Positions 1 to 11,851 of a stretch of 64,000 bases of DNA are shown piece by piece. This DNA comes from Clarkia xantiana subsp. parviflora. Lineage: Eukaryota > Streptophyta > Magnoliopsida > Myrtales > Onagraceae. The notes beneath the pieces are model-generated. The model made no database searches. It was not told the DNA's origin and saw only the letters and a program-made list of their open reading frames with translations. The stretch's first letter is position 1. Each line of letters begins with the position of its first letter. The stretch is taken from assembly GCA_036873135.1 (NCBI GenBank), contig JAPTYO010000022.1:4274979-4338978 (forward strand). The letters are read 5' to 3'. Both the position numbers and the translations under genes were made by a program.

Positions 1-13
1 TTGTTCGAACTCC

Positions 14-283
14 TTTGTCCCAACTGAGGGGTGTACCCCACCTCAGTTCTTGTTCGCATGAGATTGCTGTCTCGAGCTTATCCTTTAAATCTGCCATGGT
101 TTTTGTTGTTCGCCATCCATGAGTTCGTCCAAAGAGAAGGAAAGATTTGGCGTTCATGTTTGCATAGAACACGCTTATCACTTCTTCTCTTGTTGCTTTC
201 GCGGTTGAGGCGTTGGAGGCAAATCTGATGAAGTATTCCATGATTGGCTCCTCTTCTCCCTGCTTAACGAGCCAAATCTGGTG
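14..283 (-). pseudogene. gag-like fragment next to the GY1 protease end
   Basis: A minus-strand frame stays open for about 90 codons up to the window edge. It reads like the middle of a retrotransposon capsid domain: an acidic stretch, then EYFIRFASNA, EEVISVFYANM and KTMADLKDKL, which follow the usual gag pattern of a conserved Tyr/Phe-Arg-Phe helix, a helix ending in a hydrophobic pair, and a late K-T-M-x-L helix. It begins just after the stop that ends the GY1 gag-protease frame (296-298). In this family reverse transcriptase, not a second gag, should follow the protease. It may belong to another element joined here by insertion or recombination. Only part is visible and the assignment rests on pattern alone. 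Confidence 0.4.
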
Positions 284-295
284 CCATGGTGAGAA

Positions 296-2818
296 CTAGA
301 TGTTTTCTTGTGGGTTGCAAACTGTAATGGCTTGTTCCATTAGGTGCTTCTTTCTTTCTTCGACAACTTTCTGCCTCTTGAAGGAATTTATCATGGCCAC
401 ATGGTATTGGTGTTTTGCTCTCAAGGCATTGACGTAACAACGCCTTGCGGTTATCTGATCGCCGAGCACTTCCCCAATCCCATGTTCTGTCGGGAACTTC
501 ATCTTTTGGTGGACGGTGGAGGGCACGATCAAAAAGGGATTGATCGTTGTTCGTCCCAAGATTCCGTTGTAGGCTCCGAGAGATTCTACAACTACGAAGG
601 TGACGTTGATATGCAATGCTCTCCACCCCTGGCCAAGAATGACAGGAAGTGTGATTGTACCTAGGGGTTGTGTAGCTGCTCCTGCGAAGCTGACTAATGA
701 GAAGGTTCTTGGGGACAAATCCTTGACAGATTTTCCTAGTTGCTCCAGGACTCTGACATGTAGAATGTCAGCGGAACTTCCGCCATCCACAAGAATTCTT
801 TTCACATCGTACCCGTCAATGTCCATAGTAATGACTAAAGCATCGTCGTGGGGGTAAACGATATGCTTTAAGTCTTCCCTGGAGAATTGGATGACTGCGT
901 ATTCTTGCTCAGGTTGTTTGCGCTTTCCGTACTTCGGCAGTGTTGCTGCTTGGGATGCATAAATGTCCCGAGCATTAGATACGTGTCCTCCGGCGGCAGG
1001 CCCTCCGTGTATGACGTTGATTACACCTCGCTTGGCTGGCGGAGGGTTGTCATTGACCTTCTCTTTTCCCTTGTTTCCTCTTTTTGACGACTCTGGTTGA
1101 GCCTTTCTCGGGGGGTTGTTGCCCTGATCAACAAATTGCTTCAATTCGCCCTTGAGGACGAAGTTGTTGATTCGGAAGCGTATACTAACGCAGCTATCGG
1201 TCTCGTGGCCGAAGACTTCATGGTTTTCACACCACTTGTCCTTGTCTCTTCCCAATGGGCCATTCCTGAAGTTGTTTGGTTCCCTCCACATATTCGCGTC
1301 CTTCATCTCTTTCAAAATTACAGACAGCGGGGCATTCAAGGGAATGCAGTCGGCAAGATTTACTTCCTTTGGCTTCTGAAAATCTCCTTGAAAGGGTCTT
1401 TTCGGCTGAGGTTGCCAATGTCTTCCTTGTTGACCACTTGAGTGTGGTTTTGGTTGGTTCTGTTTCGGATAATCTTTTGCCTTTGCTGCAGCGATTTTTG
1501 CCTTGTTCTGGTTTCTGAACCTTTCGAGATCTATGTATTCCTTGACTCTCGCGCCTAACTCCTCCATGGATTCCGCTGGGCGCTTTGCCATTTTTTCAGC
1601 TAGGGCATTGCCTCTTCGTCCGAGGTTTCGAATGAATGCTCGAACAATTTCTCCTTCAGTCAGGTTTCCCTGAATGTCAGAAATGTTTTGATTGAAACGG
1701 ACGTAGTAGTCGGCAAGGGATTCTTCGTTTTGTTGTTGGACGTCGTCCAGAGCGTTTGCCCCTTTCAACAATGTGCGCTCGCCCATGTATCGTTGAATGA
1801 ACTTGGCCTTTAGGTCAGCCCATGAAGTAACACTTCCGCATGGTAGTGAGAAGAACCAGTGCGCTGCTGTTCCGGCAGGAGTTTGTGAAAATGTCATTGC
1901 GAAATGGTGTGGGTTCTTCGTTCTGCCTAGCAGAGAGGCCTCGTGCTTTTGCACGTGTTCAACTGGGTCTCCTTTTCCCCGATACAGCGCGTCTGGGACG
2001 CGACTGTTCACCAAGTGGTCAGCGAATGGATGTGACGCCCTTTCTTCAAGAGCGTGCATACCCTTCATTTTTGCTTCCTTCATCTTCTTTTCCACCATTT
2101 CTTCTAACATCTCGGCGGTAAACCCTTTTACAGGTTCAGCATAACCTGTTGAAGGATTTTGCTGAACATTGTTGTGGTAGATGTCAGATTGATCCCTGCT
2201 TGTGGTGTGAAAAGGATCATCTCTTGTTGGCTGCTGTGGGTGGTAGAATGGGGGCTGCCTTTCGTTCCTCCACTGTTGGGCTCCTTGGAAAGGAGTGTAT
2301 GACCGTGCAGGTTCATATCTTGCGTGTTGGTTTCCGCCCTGGAAAGGATTGCCATAGCGAGTAGTGTCTTGCGACATCTCTCTTGCTGGCGCAGCATACT
2401 GTTGGTTGGCCGGAGGTGGCTGAGCTGCGTATCCTTGGTTTTTTAGAGACTCGCGGAATGCGAGTAACTCTTCCAGCGCAGCCATCATTGCTGGAGTAAC
2501 GGTGGGCATCAGGTTTGCCCCCGGTCTTTGTTCGCCTTGTGGCATCTCTGTTTGGGATTCATCCTCGTGCATTTATGGCTCGAAACCAGGTGGATGCGCG
2601 TGGTGTTTGTCCTTTGGCTCTCTGTGCTGTGCGTTGGGCACATTGTCAGTCGGTATGGATGAAGCTACGGAAGTAGCTCTTGGGATATGGGAGGGTCCCG
2701 ACTGGCTCCCAGCTGGAGCTTGGCCTCCTGCCCTTTTGTTTGCGGGGGATTTCCTGGGACGCCCGGGCCTCTTTCTTGGGTTTTTCACCTCTTCGGGAGG
2801 GTTGTGATCACTCGCCAT
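296..2818 (-). pseudogene. GY1 gag and aspartic protease
   Basis: N-terminal part of a Tat-type polyprotein. The start is taken at the ATG at 2818, whose peptide opens MASDHNPPEE and is followed by a very basic stretch; the same opening occurs in GY3. An in-frame TAA (2573-2575) then interrupts it and is followed at once by an ATG, from which 758 codons stay open. In order: a glutamine-rich segment, a retrotransposon gag capsid domain (around AHWFFSLP and [12 protein letters not shown]), a zinc knuckle variant of form C-x2-H-x4-H-x4-C ([15 protein letters not shown]), and a retropepsin domain with the active-site triplet DGG in [12 protein letters not shown]. The frame ends at 296-298 before any reverse transcriptase. 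Capsid assembly and polyprotein cleavage would be its roles. It is inactive as read. Confidence 0.85.
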
Positions 2819-2847
2819 GATTTCTGCGGTATGGTAGCTTGTTGTTC

Positions 2848-2867
2848 GAATCACGTAGACGGCGCCA
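2848..2867 (-). promoter_or_regulatory. GY1 primer binding site
   Basis: Minus strand begins TGGCGCCGTCTACGTGATTC, one base inside the LTR end. The first nine bases fit the ACGGCGCCA end of plant tRNA-Asp, but the match does not continue in the usual way. GY3 carries the same site. Confidence 0.7.
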
Positions 2868-2868
2868 A

Positions 2869-3622
2869 TGTTGCGTCCGGGTGAACAAGGTCGTGGGGAC
2901 GCATCTGTTCGCGTAGTTGTGCGGGCTTTTGCAACCCTTCCGTCAGGAGGAGGTTGGGCCACTGACGAGTGTTCGGACTTGCTCCCGTATGAGGTCTGTG
3001 TGTCGGTACGGCTGTGACTCGGTAAGGTTGTGACTCGGTAAGGTTGTGACTCGGTAAGGTCGTGTCTCAAGGAAATGTCTGAGTCTCGGAAGGCGGTGGA
3101 CTGTGCGCAAATGCGGATGTCTGGGCAATGGTTCCTGCACGAAGGACCAATGCTAGCACGGAGAGGGGGGGGGGGATGGTGCTAGCGGAGCCCTCTCCGA
3201 TGCTTAAGTCACTATAATGGCAAAAAGGTAATTTCTAGAGAGAGAGAATTTCTAGAGAGAAGTCAGAGCTCAAAATACCAAAGTTGGGCAAATGAGAGAA
3301 TGTGTGAAAATGGGTGGCCAAGACCTCCTATTTATAGGCTTTCTTGGGACCGGACCCGGTTTTAGAGCGGTTTGATGACGGTTCAAGATCATGCGGTAAC
3401 CGTCATCCATATTGGTAATGTGCGAACTTGACTTCTCTACACGCAACGGTAATCGCGGATACGGTAGTCGCGCGATACCCGTAAGGCAATCCGGACGTGC
3501 GTAAAGGCGCTTCCGGACCGTTTTGATACCGTGGGAGGTGTTTTTAAACCGAGATGTAATTTTCGACACGTTTACGAGGCCCGAAATGTAAACACGAACC
3601 CGAATTGGACATTTATCCATCA
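2869..3622 (-). repeat. GY1 5' LTR
   Basis: 754 bp, TG...CA ends, aligned by eye with the GY3 LTRs along its length. A TATA box (CTATAAATAG, minus strand) lies at 3337-3328. A run of about 12 G at 3164-3175 sits between complementary CGGAGAGGG and CCCTCTCCG blocks. Short repeats of the type GTGACTCGGTAAGGTT occur at 3010-3060. Confidence 0.85.
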
Positions 3623-3639
3623 GCCACCATGGTCGGCGT

Positions 3640-5112
3640 CACTGAATGCGGTCAATTCTAGTTTCCATCTCTCATTGCACAATCTGTAGTCGGCAGTACC
3701 TTTTAGAATGGTTCGCATTACGGTCTTTTAAATATTGATTGCAAGGATCTGATTGGAAACTTGCTACTAGGCCCACTGCGTAACAGACGTCTGGACAAGT
3801 CCATTGCATGGCGTCTTTTAGACCACCGACCATGCTTTATTTAATTTACACGTCACATCTGATTACGCTTTTACCCGATTCTTCAGGTTGTCGCGTTTTG
3901 ACAACGCACACCCAAATACTTCTGGCATCTTCACGTGTTTGGCATCTTGTATTTTGAACCTTTTTAATGGTTTATCGTTACAGGTTTCTCGAGATAGACA
4001 TGTATCACGGGTGTCTCGATCTCTAGCATTCTCATGCCTGAGATGTACGTTGCCTTCCCTTGTCTTTCATCTTAAATACGGATGCCATCCAGGACTTTAA
4101 CTCTTTTATAAAACTCTCATCATTTACGGCAATGAGTATTTCATCCACGTATAAGGTTAAGACGACGTACTTAGACCCGAAGGTCTTTGTGTATACGCAG
4201 GGATCCTTATAAAGGTTCACGAATCTGTTTCAAACGATTTCCTTGTGGAACATGCGATACTATCACCGAGATGATTGTTTAAGACCGTAGATAGATCTCT
4301 AGAGTTTCCAAACTTTACGTTTGTTTCCAGGAGTAGTGAAACCCTTCGGTTGCTCCATGTAGATCTCTTTCTCCAGGTTTTCGAGGAGAAACGCGGTCTT
4401 TATCATACATTTGGTGCAACTCGGAATCGACGCTTACACCTAGGCCCATGACGGCCCTGACTACGGTTTAACGCGCAGTCTGTTAGTATGTTGCGTCAAA
4501 GTCCACTCCGTGAACTTGGGTTATCCTTTCGAAATAAGTCGAGTTTTCTACCGCCAGACCATCTTTCCATCAGTTAGTGAGTCAATTTTAGAACTCACTT
4601 GCTCCCTGTGTCCCTGTGGTTAGCAGGAAAATCAACCGAAGACTATAATGGCTTTCATTCAGGCAATTTCCTCTTTCATTGTTTTCCTCCATTCCTTCGC
4701 TTGAGGCCCTTACATCGCTTGCTCAACCGTTACCGGTTTGTCAACAGACGTTAGACTGATTTAATCATCCCTCTCGATAGGATACTTCTTGGGAGAAGTA
4801 CGTTGCCTTAGAGTCCGTCTAGGCTCGTTAATCCCATCTTGAGTCTGATCTTTACTCCCACTCGGAGTAATGCTGAGCATCACTCCCACTGGGAATAATG
4901 GCAGTGCTGGAACCTTGATCTACAACTTTCCTTGAACGACCTATCGGTCTCGGGATTCTACTTCCGAGATTAATTCCTTGATCACTAGGACCTGGAACCA
5001 AGTTGGTCAATCCACTCCCATAAGGAACACTGGTTAGTTGTGTCGTTATTGGATTCTCATCCATCGGTTCAGCAATTTGATTGTCAGGTTCGACTTGATT
5101 CGCACTGACCAT
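3640..5112 (-). pseudogene. CO1 pol remnant (integrase-RT linker, reverse transcriptase)
   Basis: Read right to left, 5112-4852 encodes the hydrophilic integrase-RT linker with Ser-Gly-Ser repeats (SSTAIIPSGSDA), matching the linker in CO3. From about 4700 leftward reverse transcriptase motifs appear in shifting frames; the clearest is 4220-4032, with DPCVY and LYVDEILIA. The catalytic motif here reads YVDE where CO3 has YVDD, so a catalytic aspartate is lost. Positions 3960-3640 match the RT C-terminal part of CO3 at nucleotide level. Many stops and frameshifts make it non-functional. Confidence 0.75.
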
Positions 5113-7040
5113 AAAATCGCTGTAAAATCTCCCACTCGATCAAGACATCGTCTGTTTTCCAAGTGTTGGAATTTCGTCCTCAAGGTTTAAAATGTTTCAT
5201 GTTAGACCACGGTACCATTATTTCAAGCTAATTTAAACATGTATTGTTCAAGAGTAGTCCGTACTCTTTATCCAAATACTTGTTTAATGCACAAATTAAT
5301 GTCGCATGATGATAATGTTTAACCTGTATCATTCTTTAGCTACAAGGTAACGTGTTTAACCGATTTTATTGGAACATAATATTACATTCATGTGAGTCAA
5401 CTTTCTTTCATCCCGTAGGAATGTACGTCGTTGAACTCTAACATTATGTAATTTCAAATTATGCATTATTGAAGTGTGTTATTGATATGAGTGCTTGTCA
5501 GACTTATCGTTCAAGGCATATAGTGGGAGTGTCATTTTACTGACTTACTTCTTTTCGTTTCTTAACTCATCTAGAGACTAGGCATATAGTGGGAGTGTCA
5601 TATTACTGACTTACTTTCTTTCATTTGTTAATTCATCCAGAGACTTATCCACCTCGTGGACTGTGCGTTGGGCTTTCGCCTTTTGCAACAGTTGATACTA
5701 TACTAGTTCGTAGTAGCTTGTAAAGCACACTTCTTACTGTTGTATAAGTAATCAATGAGTTATTCCCAAAGGGTTACAAACGAAAATTCAGCATTCATTT
5801 ATTAAAACACTTCATCATTAAATCCGTACTTTGAAACGACGTGCTCCAACTCTCGAAGTACACGCGCGCGTGGCGCTTAACACCAGGTTTATCCCATGGT
5901 TTAAATCGTTTCGTTTCCAAATTTATATCAAATCAATCTAATCGGTTTTGTACATGTCAAACATTTCGGAATTTATCATTTAATGGAGTACTAACAATTA
6001 AGAAATGTTAAATCTTTCGATCTAGCTACACAATCGATGGGTTTATTCAGTCTAGTTGTCCTGACCGAGATGACAGAGTATGTGTGTCGTTTCGTTTCGT
6101 TTCATTCAGCCTCTTTTACCTAGCAGAAAAATTTGGTCCCAAATCTGTGGGTTTGAATTTCCGTTTCGGATCGTTCCCGTTTTACCGGGTTGTTTAATTG
6201 ATAAGAAAATTGTGCTGCGAATCGAGCTACAATTACTTTATCCAATAACTCCGAATTTCGAAATAAACAAATTTTAGTAACTGAATGAACAACGAACGAT
6301 AAATGGCAATTGTATGGTTCTTGATCTGAAAGTCGCACATATAGTCGAGAACTTAGAGATATGTTTAACATCACATCTAAGTAGATTCAAGAGTGAATAA
6401 CATCAAATGACTCATGATATACGAGGCGTACTGGGACGCACTTTATCAACGGGGTTTGACTCACCGGATTATCGTATATGACATATTCGGTCCAGTTCTC
6501 TTCATGATATGCTGATCATGGTTGACTTCTTCCGAACCTACTATGGTGAGCAGTTAAGGTTTCCCTTTCACTGTTGTGGTTACTGTACTTGATTAGACTT
6601 AAGATCATTGAGTCCCGTCAAAGTCAGACAACCATATACGTCCTTTCCATGTTGACCTTTCATTCCATGGAAAGAGAGAAGACCATCATGTTTAACCGAA
6701 ACATTTCTAGCTTTTGCATCATTGCATCCACCGAGGCGGATGCCAAGGATACTAAGCTGTAACATTTTCTGGTTGTAATTGAAGTCTCCTTCAACCCCTT
6801 TATACCAGGGTTGAATGTATCACCACATACGCGTTCAGATCAAAGAACCTACTCCCATTCTTGGGGAAACAAATTATCTCATTCGTTTCTCATTGTCAAA
6901 ATCATACGGACTATCATATTCATCCGTAGTTATCCTTTCCGCTTATGGAACCTCAGCAGAGAGGAGTGCTACACATACTCCTATCGTTCATCATAATCCA
7001 CACCATCATAATTGAGAGTATCGTAGAGTCGCACTAATTC
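5113..7040 (-). pseudogene. CO1 decayed gag-protease-integrase zone
   Basis: No frame longer than about 85 codons remains. By position this should hold gag, protease and integrase. Nucleotide similarity with CO5 (26857-27700) over 5150-5660 supports the same element type. A minus frame at 6765-6580 contains LLSFHGMKGQHGKDVYG, loosely like the pre-integrase motif (glycine, lysine-glycine, then aromatic-Tyr), but this is weak. Nothing else is recognisable. Confidence 0.4.
5514..5645. repeat. 66-bp tandem duplication in CO1
   Basis: Two adjacent copies with a 66-bp period, each opening AGGCATATAGTGGGAGTGTC. The equivalent place in CO5 (about 27200-27265) has one copy, so the duplication arose in the CO1 lineage. 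Confidence 0.8.
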
Positions 7041-9044
7041 ACCAAATTCATACTAACACATTGATAATCATGCATAATCAGGAAGACAACAACATTTTGA
7101 AAGAATTGCAAACATCGGATTATCTATTAAGATGGAATATGACAAATAATGTTTTGTCGCATTCAATCCAATAGACCAGTCTTTTGAAAACGGTTATTAT
7201 TTTGCAAATTACCGGAACGGGAATTTTTAAATAAGCATACCCGATCTTGGCTTTCCCAAGGCCCTTTTCGTTTTGAAAATATCCGAAAATTTACGCATGC
7301 ATACATAATTCTACTACACTTAGCAAATTATCATATCAAGACGTAATCATCGACCAAACCATACAACATGCATACGCGTCATGCGTCTAATGTTCCGAGG
7401 AACTCATGTTAGCATACATAATTCTACTTTCAAGTAAATTATCACATGCTATCACATCCCTGACATTCTAGCATATTTGTCATACATGAAACTTCCACAC
7501 AAAACATGCATAATTAGGCGACTGGAATTTAGTTGTAAACACTTTTAAAATATTAGGGGCTAATTTGCAATTCATGCTAACAATCAAACATGTGAATTTC
7601 TAGACATGAATCCTAGGCAACTTCAACCATCACATCATGTCTATCCTATTGCGCAAACCATATATTCAAATCCCAGAGTTCGGCTCACAATATAATATCC
7701 AGCTAGCTTGACATAGTCAAGACGACAGTTCTAATTATATCATTATATGGAATTGAAAGTAAACAATTGCAATTCAACCCACTAATTAAACCAGTCCAAA
7801 AATATGCATCTCTGAGATCCATCCCCATAATCGTAACTTGGCATGAAGTTTTATCGAAAATGTGAAAAATTTAAACCTTCGAGCACTGTTTAGGCTAATT
7901 TAAAGTTCAAAAATATTTGGATTTAAAAATTTGACATCACGTCCTATTTTATTAATTGACTTGAAGTCGATTTAAATTCCGGTTCGGTTCAGTCAATTTC
8001 GGTCCGGTTTGGTTTGTTCCTATTAATCCGGTTCAGTTCGGTCCGGTTTAATTTCAAAAATCTGTTTCGGTCCAAACCGGTTTAATAAAATAGGGTTCAG
8101 TTCGGTTCATCACTCAAAACCGGTTCGGTTAAATTCACTTAGGTACCCTGGTCCGACCCGTCCTGAAAAGGTCAAACCAATTGAGAAAACCCGGTCCAAT
8201 TTAACCCAGACCAGTTTAGCACATTGGACCGGTCTAAAACACTATGATTCAGCCGAAATATAACTTGGAGGCAAACTAGGGTTTTAATATCCACTAAAAA
8301 CTTAACTTAATCCCCAAAAATATTAATTATAAAATAATTTCCAATATTACTAATATATTCATATAAATTTTGGCTAATCATCTACATATATATATTTATT
8401 GCCAATATTCTATTTATAAGATAAATCAATCAACAATATATATATATGAAAATTTCGGCCAGAATATATATAATATATATTATTTATTGTCAAAAATATG
8501 TTTAGGGATTAAATATATAGACAATATATTTTCTCAGTCTCTTAGGTAACTAAATACTATCAATATATGTTTATCCCTAATTTACTAGATAAATATTGAT
8601 AGTTATATCTTTTAAAATATATGGTGAATCTTATCCTTATCTTTCCAATTTAGAGATATATTGTTATCTTTAATAAAATTAAAATATGGTAAACAATATA
8701 TCCCTAAGTGGTGGCCGGCCAAAATTCATTACTTGCACCCTAAGAAATTAAAAATTTTACCTAATAATTTATTAGGGTTTCGGCCAAAAATACCCAAAAT
8801 TGGAAAATTTGTCAAATTTTAAGGTAAAAAATTACTAAGATAAAAAACCCATATATCGATTTTGAAAAAATTCAAGTTTTTCTTGAAGATCATGAACATC
8901 AAATTTAACTACAAACATCATGAAAATTTCGGCACTTACATAAACACAAAAATTTCAAAAATTTTAAAATTTCAAGATCTAAATTTCGATTTTGCCAATA
9001 ATTCAAGAAAACCAATTTTATCAAAATCATGAACTCCTAACACA
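7041..9044 (-). other. CO1 leader, no gene
   Basis: Non-coding leader between primer site and gag zone. It holds a CCGGTTCGGTTT-like stretch (7975-8250), an AT-rich part with short TA runs (8280-8700) and several TTCGGCC motifs. CO2 and CO4 have the same layout. Confidence 0.6.
7975..8250. repeat. CCGGTTCGGTTT-type low-complexity repeat
   Basis: Degenerate copies of GGTTCGGTCCGGTTT and relatives. Matching tracts occur at 15795-16000 in CO2 and, reverse-complemented, at 63140-63420 in CO4. Confidence 0.75.
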
Positions 9045-9057
9045 GGTTCTGATACCA
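9045..9057 (-). promoter_or_regulatory. CO1 primer binding site (tRNA-iMet)
   Basis: Minus strand TGGTATCAGAACC, one base from the LTR end. It matches the complement of the plant initiator tRNA-Met 3' end except near its far end. Confidence 0.85.
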
Positions 9058-9058
9058 C

Positions 9059-9637
9059 TGTAGGATTACGGGGACGTAATACTAAAAAACACTAAAACGT
9101 GTACATGCTAGTAATCTGAATTACGCAGCGGAAGAATTCGCACATACCTTTTGGAGGGAGTTCTCGAACAATCGGACGGAACCTCGTGCAAGTTCTTATT
9201 CAAGAATTCCCACGAAGTATAGCTCCACAGCAAAGCCTCTAATCAGTTCTTCGGCGGGGACAGATCTTCGGAGTGTTTGCTTAGAAAGCAAATTGGCACA
9301 CCCTTGGTGAGTAGAGAGGTTCGGCCGAACTAGGAGAAGGGGATGAGGGATTTTCTCTCTAAGTCACTCTAATGTGGAGTTGTTAATCACTTATGAAAAA
9401 CCCCTATTACTCCCCTTTATATAGGAGGAGCAAAGTGGACAAAAGTCCACTTTGCCCTCCATTAAACAATTTGGCCGGACCTAGTATGTGGGAGGTAGGC
9501 CCAATTCTGGGCCTCTATGTCAATTGGGATTTGGGTCTAGCCCAATTATCCTAATGTGACATTTACCCAATTGTACTAGGTAACACATACATAATAGCGG
9601 GCTACCAATTACGGCGCCCTATCACCTTATGCTAACA
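9059..9637 (-). repeat. CO1 5' LTR
   Basis: 579 bp with TG...CA ends, set by the primer site on one side and CO2 sequence on the other. A TATA-like CTATATAAAGG lies on the minus strand at about 9424-9414, preceded by a strong palindrome (9431-9454). Confidence 0.85.
9431..9454. promoter_or_regulatory. LTR palindrome next to TATA, CO1
   Basis: CAAAGTGGAC, spacer AAAA, GTCCACTTTG: a perfect 10-bp inverted repeat just upstream of the TATA box on the element strand. Equivalent palindromes occur in the LTRs of CO3, CO4 and CO5. Confidence 0.75.
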
Positions 9638-10049
9638 TCATGTTCATCATTACGGTTTTAATCATTTCATGGAGTACTAACAAATAAAGAATATTTGAAT
9701 CGATCGCACTCAGTTTAGCAATGTGTTGGAAAGTAACTATAAGATCAAGCTGCTCGAGCTGAGGAATAATAGGAATTATCGATACTCAATCCAAGCATTC
9801 TTTACATGCCCAAAATAAAACGTTCCCGTTTTTCATGAGGAAACTTATAATCCAAGATTATTCATAACTGAAATAGAAATGTTCAAGCAAGTAAGAAAGG
9901 TTTCTACATCCAATCCTTATTTTATTCTGGGACATTTTCTCCACTTCTACGCTCCTTCCTCTTCTCGGTTCTGTAATTCAAAAGGATGAAATTGAATTAC
10001 TTTCGAGGAAGTAGGAATTTGATGAGAACATATGACTTTCATCATTAAT

Positions 10050-10917
10050 TCTCGTAACGTACCTTAGGAGGATTGGTACAGGCAGCAGCCAGGTGGCCTT
10101 TAACGCCGCACCTGAAACACGTTCGAGATTCCTCTCTACGTGCACGTATTTCTGCCTGTTCTTGCCACCAACTTGCTTTGGTTTGCACTTTCTTTGTGTT
10201 TTTGGACCAAGCATTTTGTTAGCCTTCTTATGAAGGTCTTTACCCTTCCTCTTGAGCTTACCCTTTTGCATAGTTGAGGAGGATGACGCAACATGCATAT
10301 CAGCTCTAGGCTCTTCAGCCTTGGGTCGATCCTCTTCCAGCTCAAGATGAGCTCGCACCTTCTCGAGAGTATCGAGATGGGTGGCATGGGTAAGTTGCAT
10401 GTTCATGCTGCTCCAAGAGTCCAAAAAAGAACGGATGACACACTGGACTTTCTATTCCTCAGACAGGGTTTCCCTCCGCCTCCTTGAGCTCGGCAAGCAT
10501 GTTGGACATTTTTTTGATATGCTCCCGCATCGTACGCTTAGGATTCATCTTATACGAGTCTAAAGCGATGTTTAACGATCTCTTTTGGGCTGTGGTGTAA
10601 ACACCATACCCTACTTTGAGACCGTCCCACAGGTTCTTAGTAGATTCAATGTGATTATACTCGTAGAGTATGTCATCCTCTGGCATCGACATCAAAGCGA
10701 AACGAATTTCCAGGTCCTTGGCATTCCATTCGTCATAGAATGCCTTTTGTGTATCCGTGGGGTCTCATTCTGGCCTAACATGATTTGTACTCAAGTGGTC
10801 CAAACCTTTTAATTCAGTAATCACCATCTTTGCTCGCTTATTCCAAATCTTATAGTTCTTACCATTCAATCTCACCCCTTTGTTCATTAGGGAGATGACA
10901 TTGCTAATCGCAGCCAT
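10050..10917 (-). pseudogene. CO2 copia gag
   Basis: The start ATG is at 10917 (MAAISNVISLMNKG), followed by the typical copia capsid opening LNGKNYKIWNKR. A nonsense TGA comes about 50 codons in, near 10767. The UBN2-type capsid continues with STKNLWDGLKVGYG and SLNIALDSYKM; a stop at 10459-10461 and a frame change follow. A classical CCHC zinc knuckle (CFRCGVKGHLAAAC) lies at about 10122-10077. It would package element RNA. One nonsense codon and at least one frameshift make it a pseudogene. The protease that should follow leftward is not recognisable before CO1 begins at 9637. Confidence 0.8.
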
Positions 10918-11241
10918 TGAAACTAACACATCAACAATCATGAATAATCTGGGAGACGATAAAATTTTGGAAAAAGAATTGCATACATCGGATATCTATA
11001 AGATAGAAAGCGACAAATAATGATTCCTCAGGCATATAACCAACCGACCGACAGTAAACCGAGGGAAAGGGGTCGTGAAAGAGTTCACATTATTGACGTC
11101 TTCTTTCTAATATATTAGTCTTTTAAAACTGTTTAATCGCTTTTACCAGAACAAGAGGTTTTAAAACACCCGGTCTTAGCTTTCCCAAGGCCCATTTTAA
11201 AAAAAATGTTTCGAGGATTTCGAGTTTGCCCATACAATTCT

Positions 11242-11838
11242 TGTTAGATTATGGGGAGTAATCACTACAGATACTAAATCATGGTACATGATAGTAATCG
11301 AAATTACGCAGCAGAAGATTCGCACATACCTCAAACGATGCCCGAAGTCCATGATCCTTCCTGGAGGGAGTGCACGATCCTCCGGTCGGCACCCGTAGAG
11401 TTTCTAGTTAAGGAAGCCCTACGCGTTATTTTCTCCACAGCAAAGCCTCTGATCGATTTTTGGCAGGGAACGGATCTCTGGAGTGTTTGCTAGAAAGCAA
11501 ATTGGCACACCCTTTGGTTTGTAGTGGTTCGGTCGAAACTCTTGTGTAGGGTGGAGAGTTTTTTTCTCTAAAGCACTCTAATGAGGAAATAGTGATTCAC
11601 CCTAAAAATCCTTTAACGCCATGTATTTAGAGGAGGAGTAAAGTGGACAAAAGTCCTCTTTACCCTCACTATAAGTTTCAGTCGGCCACATGTATAGGGA
11701 GGCCCAATTTTGGGCCTCTCATGTCAATTGGGATTTAGGTCTAGCTCAATTCCCTAATTTGACATTTACCCAATTAACTTAGGTAACTTATACATATAAT
11801 GGGCTTCCATTTACGGCGCCCATCACCATATGCTTACA
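11242..11838 (-). repeat. CO3 3' LTR
   Basis: 597 bp, TG...CA ends, next to the left ATTCT duplication. Its palindrome (11638-11663) has one mismatch, GTCCTC for GTCCAC. Confidence 0.9.
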
Positions 11839-11851
11839 GCTCCCACTCGCC
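11839..11851 (-). promoter_or_regulatory. CO3 polypurine tract
   Basis: Minus strand GGCGAGTGGGAGC directly before the 3' LTR. CO5 has the same tract at 18315-18327. Confidence 0.75.

Larger units (their letters stand above)
1..3622 (-). mobile_element. GY1, partial Ty3/gypsy Tat-type retrotransposon
   Basis: Minus-strand LTR retrotransposon cut by the left window edge. Read right to left it has a 5' LTR (3622-2869), one spacer base, a primer site (2867-2848), gag and protease (2818-296). It is inserted in the pol remnant of CO1; the flank at 3623-3627 reads GCCAC, but the partner duplication would be outside the window. Its LTR and primer site are clearly related to those of GY3, so both are members of one family. 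Confidence 0.85.
3623..9637 (-). mobile_element. CO1, degenerate Ty1/copia element
   Basis: Minus-strand copia element. From right to left: 5' LTR (9637-9059), initiator-Met primer site (9057-9045), an AT-rich leader, a decayed gag/protease/integrase zone, and integrase-RT linker plus reverse transcriptase remnants (5112-3640). The 3' end was split off by GY1. It is inserted in CO2; the right flank 9638-9642 is TCATG, with its partner outside the window. Confidence 0.8.

Noticed and set aside
2848..2867. Possible tRNA gene near the primer site
   Set aside because: Only the 3' end of a tRNA is matched, as expected for a primer site; no cloverleaf can be drawn.
3164..3175. G-quadruplex in the GY1 LTR
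   Set aside because: It is one uninterrupted G run rather than four spaced tracts; a local hairpin is the more cautious reading.
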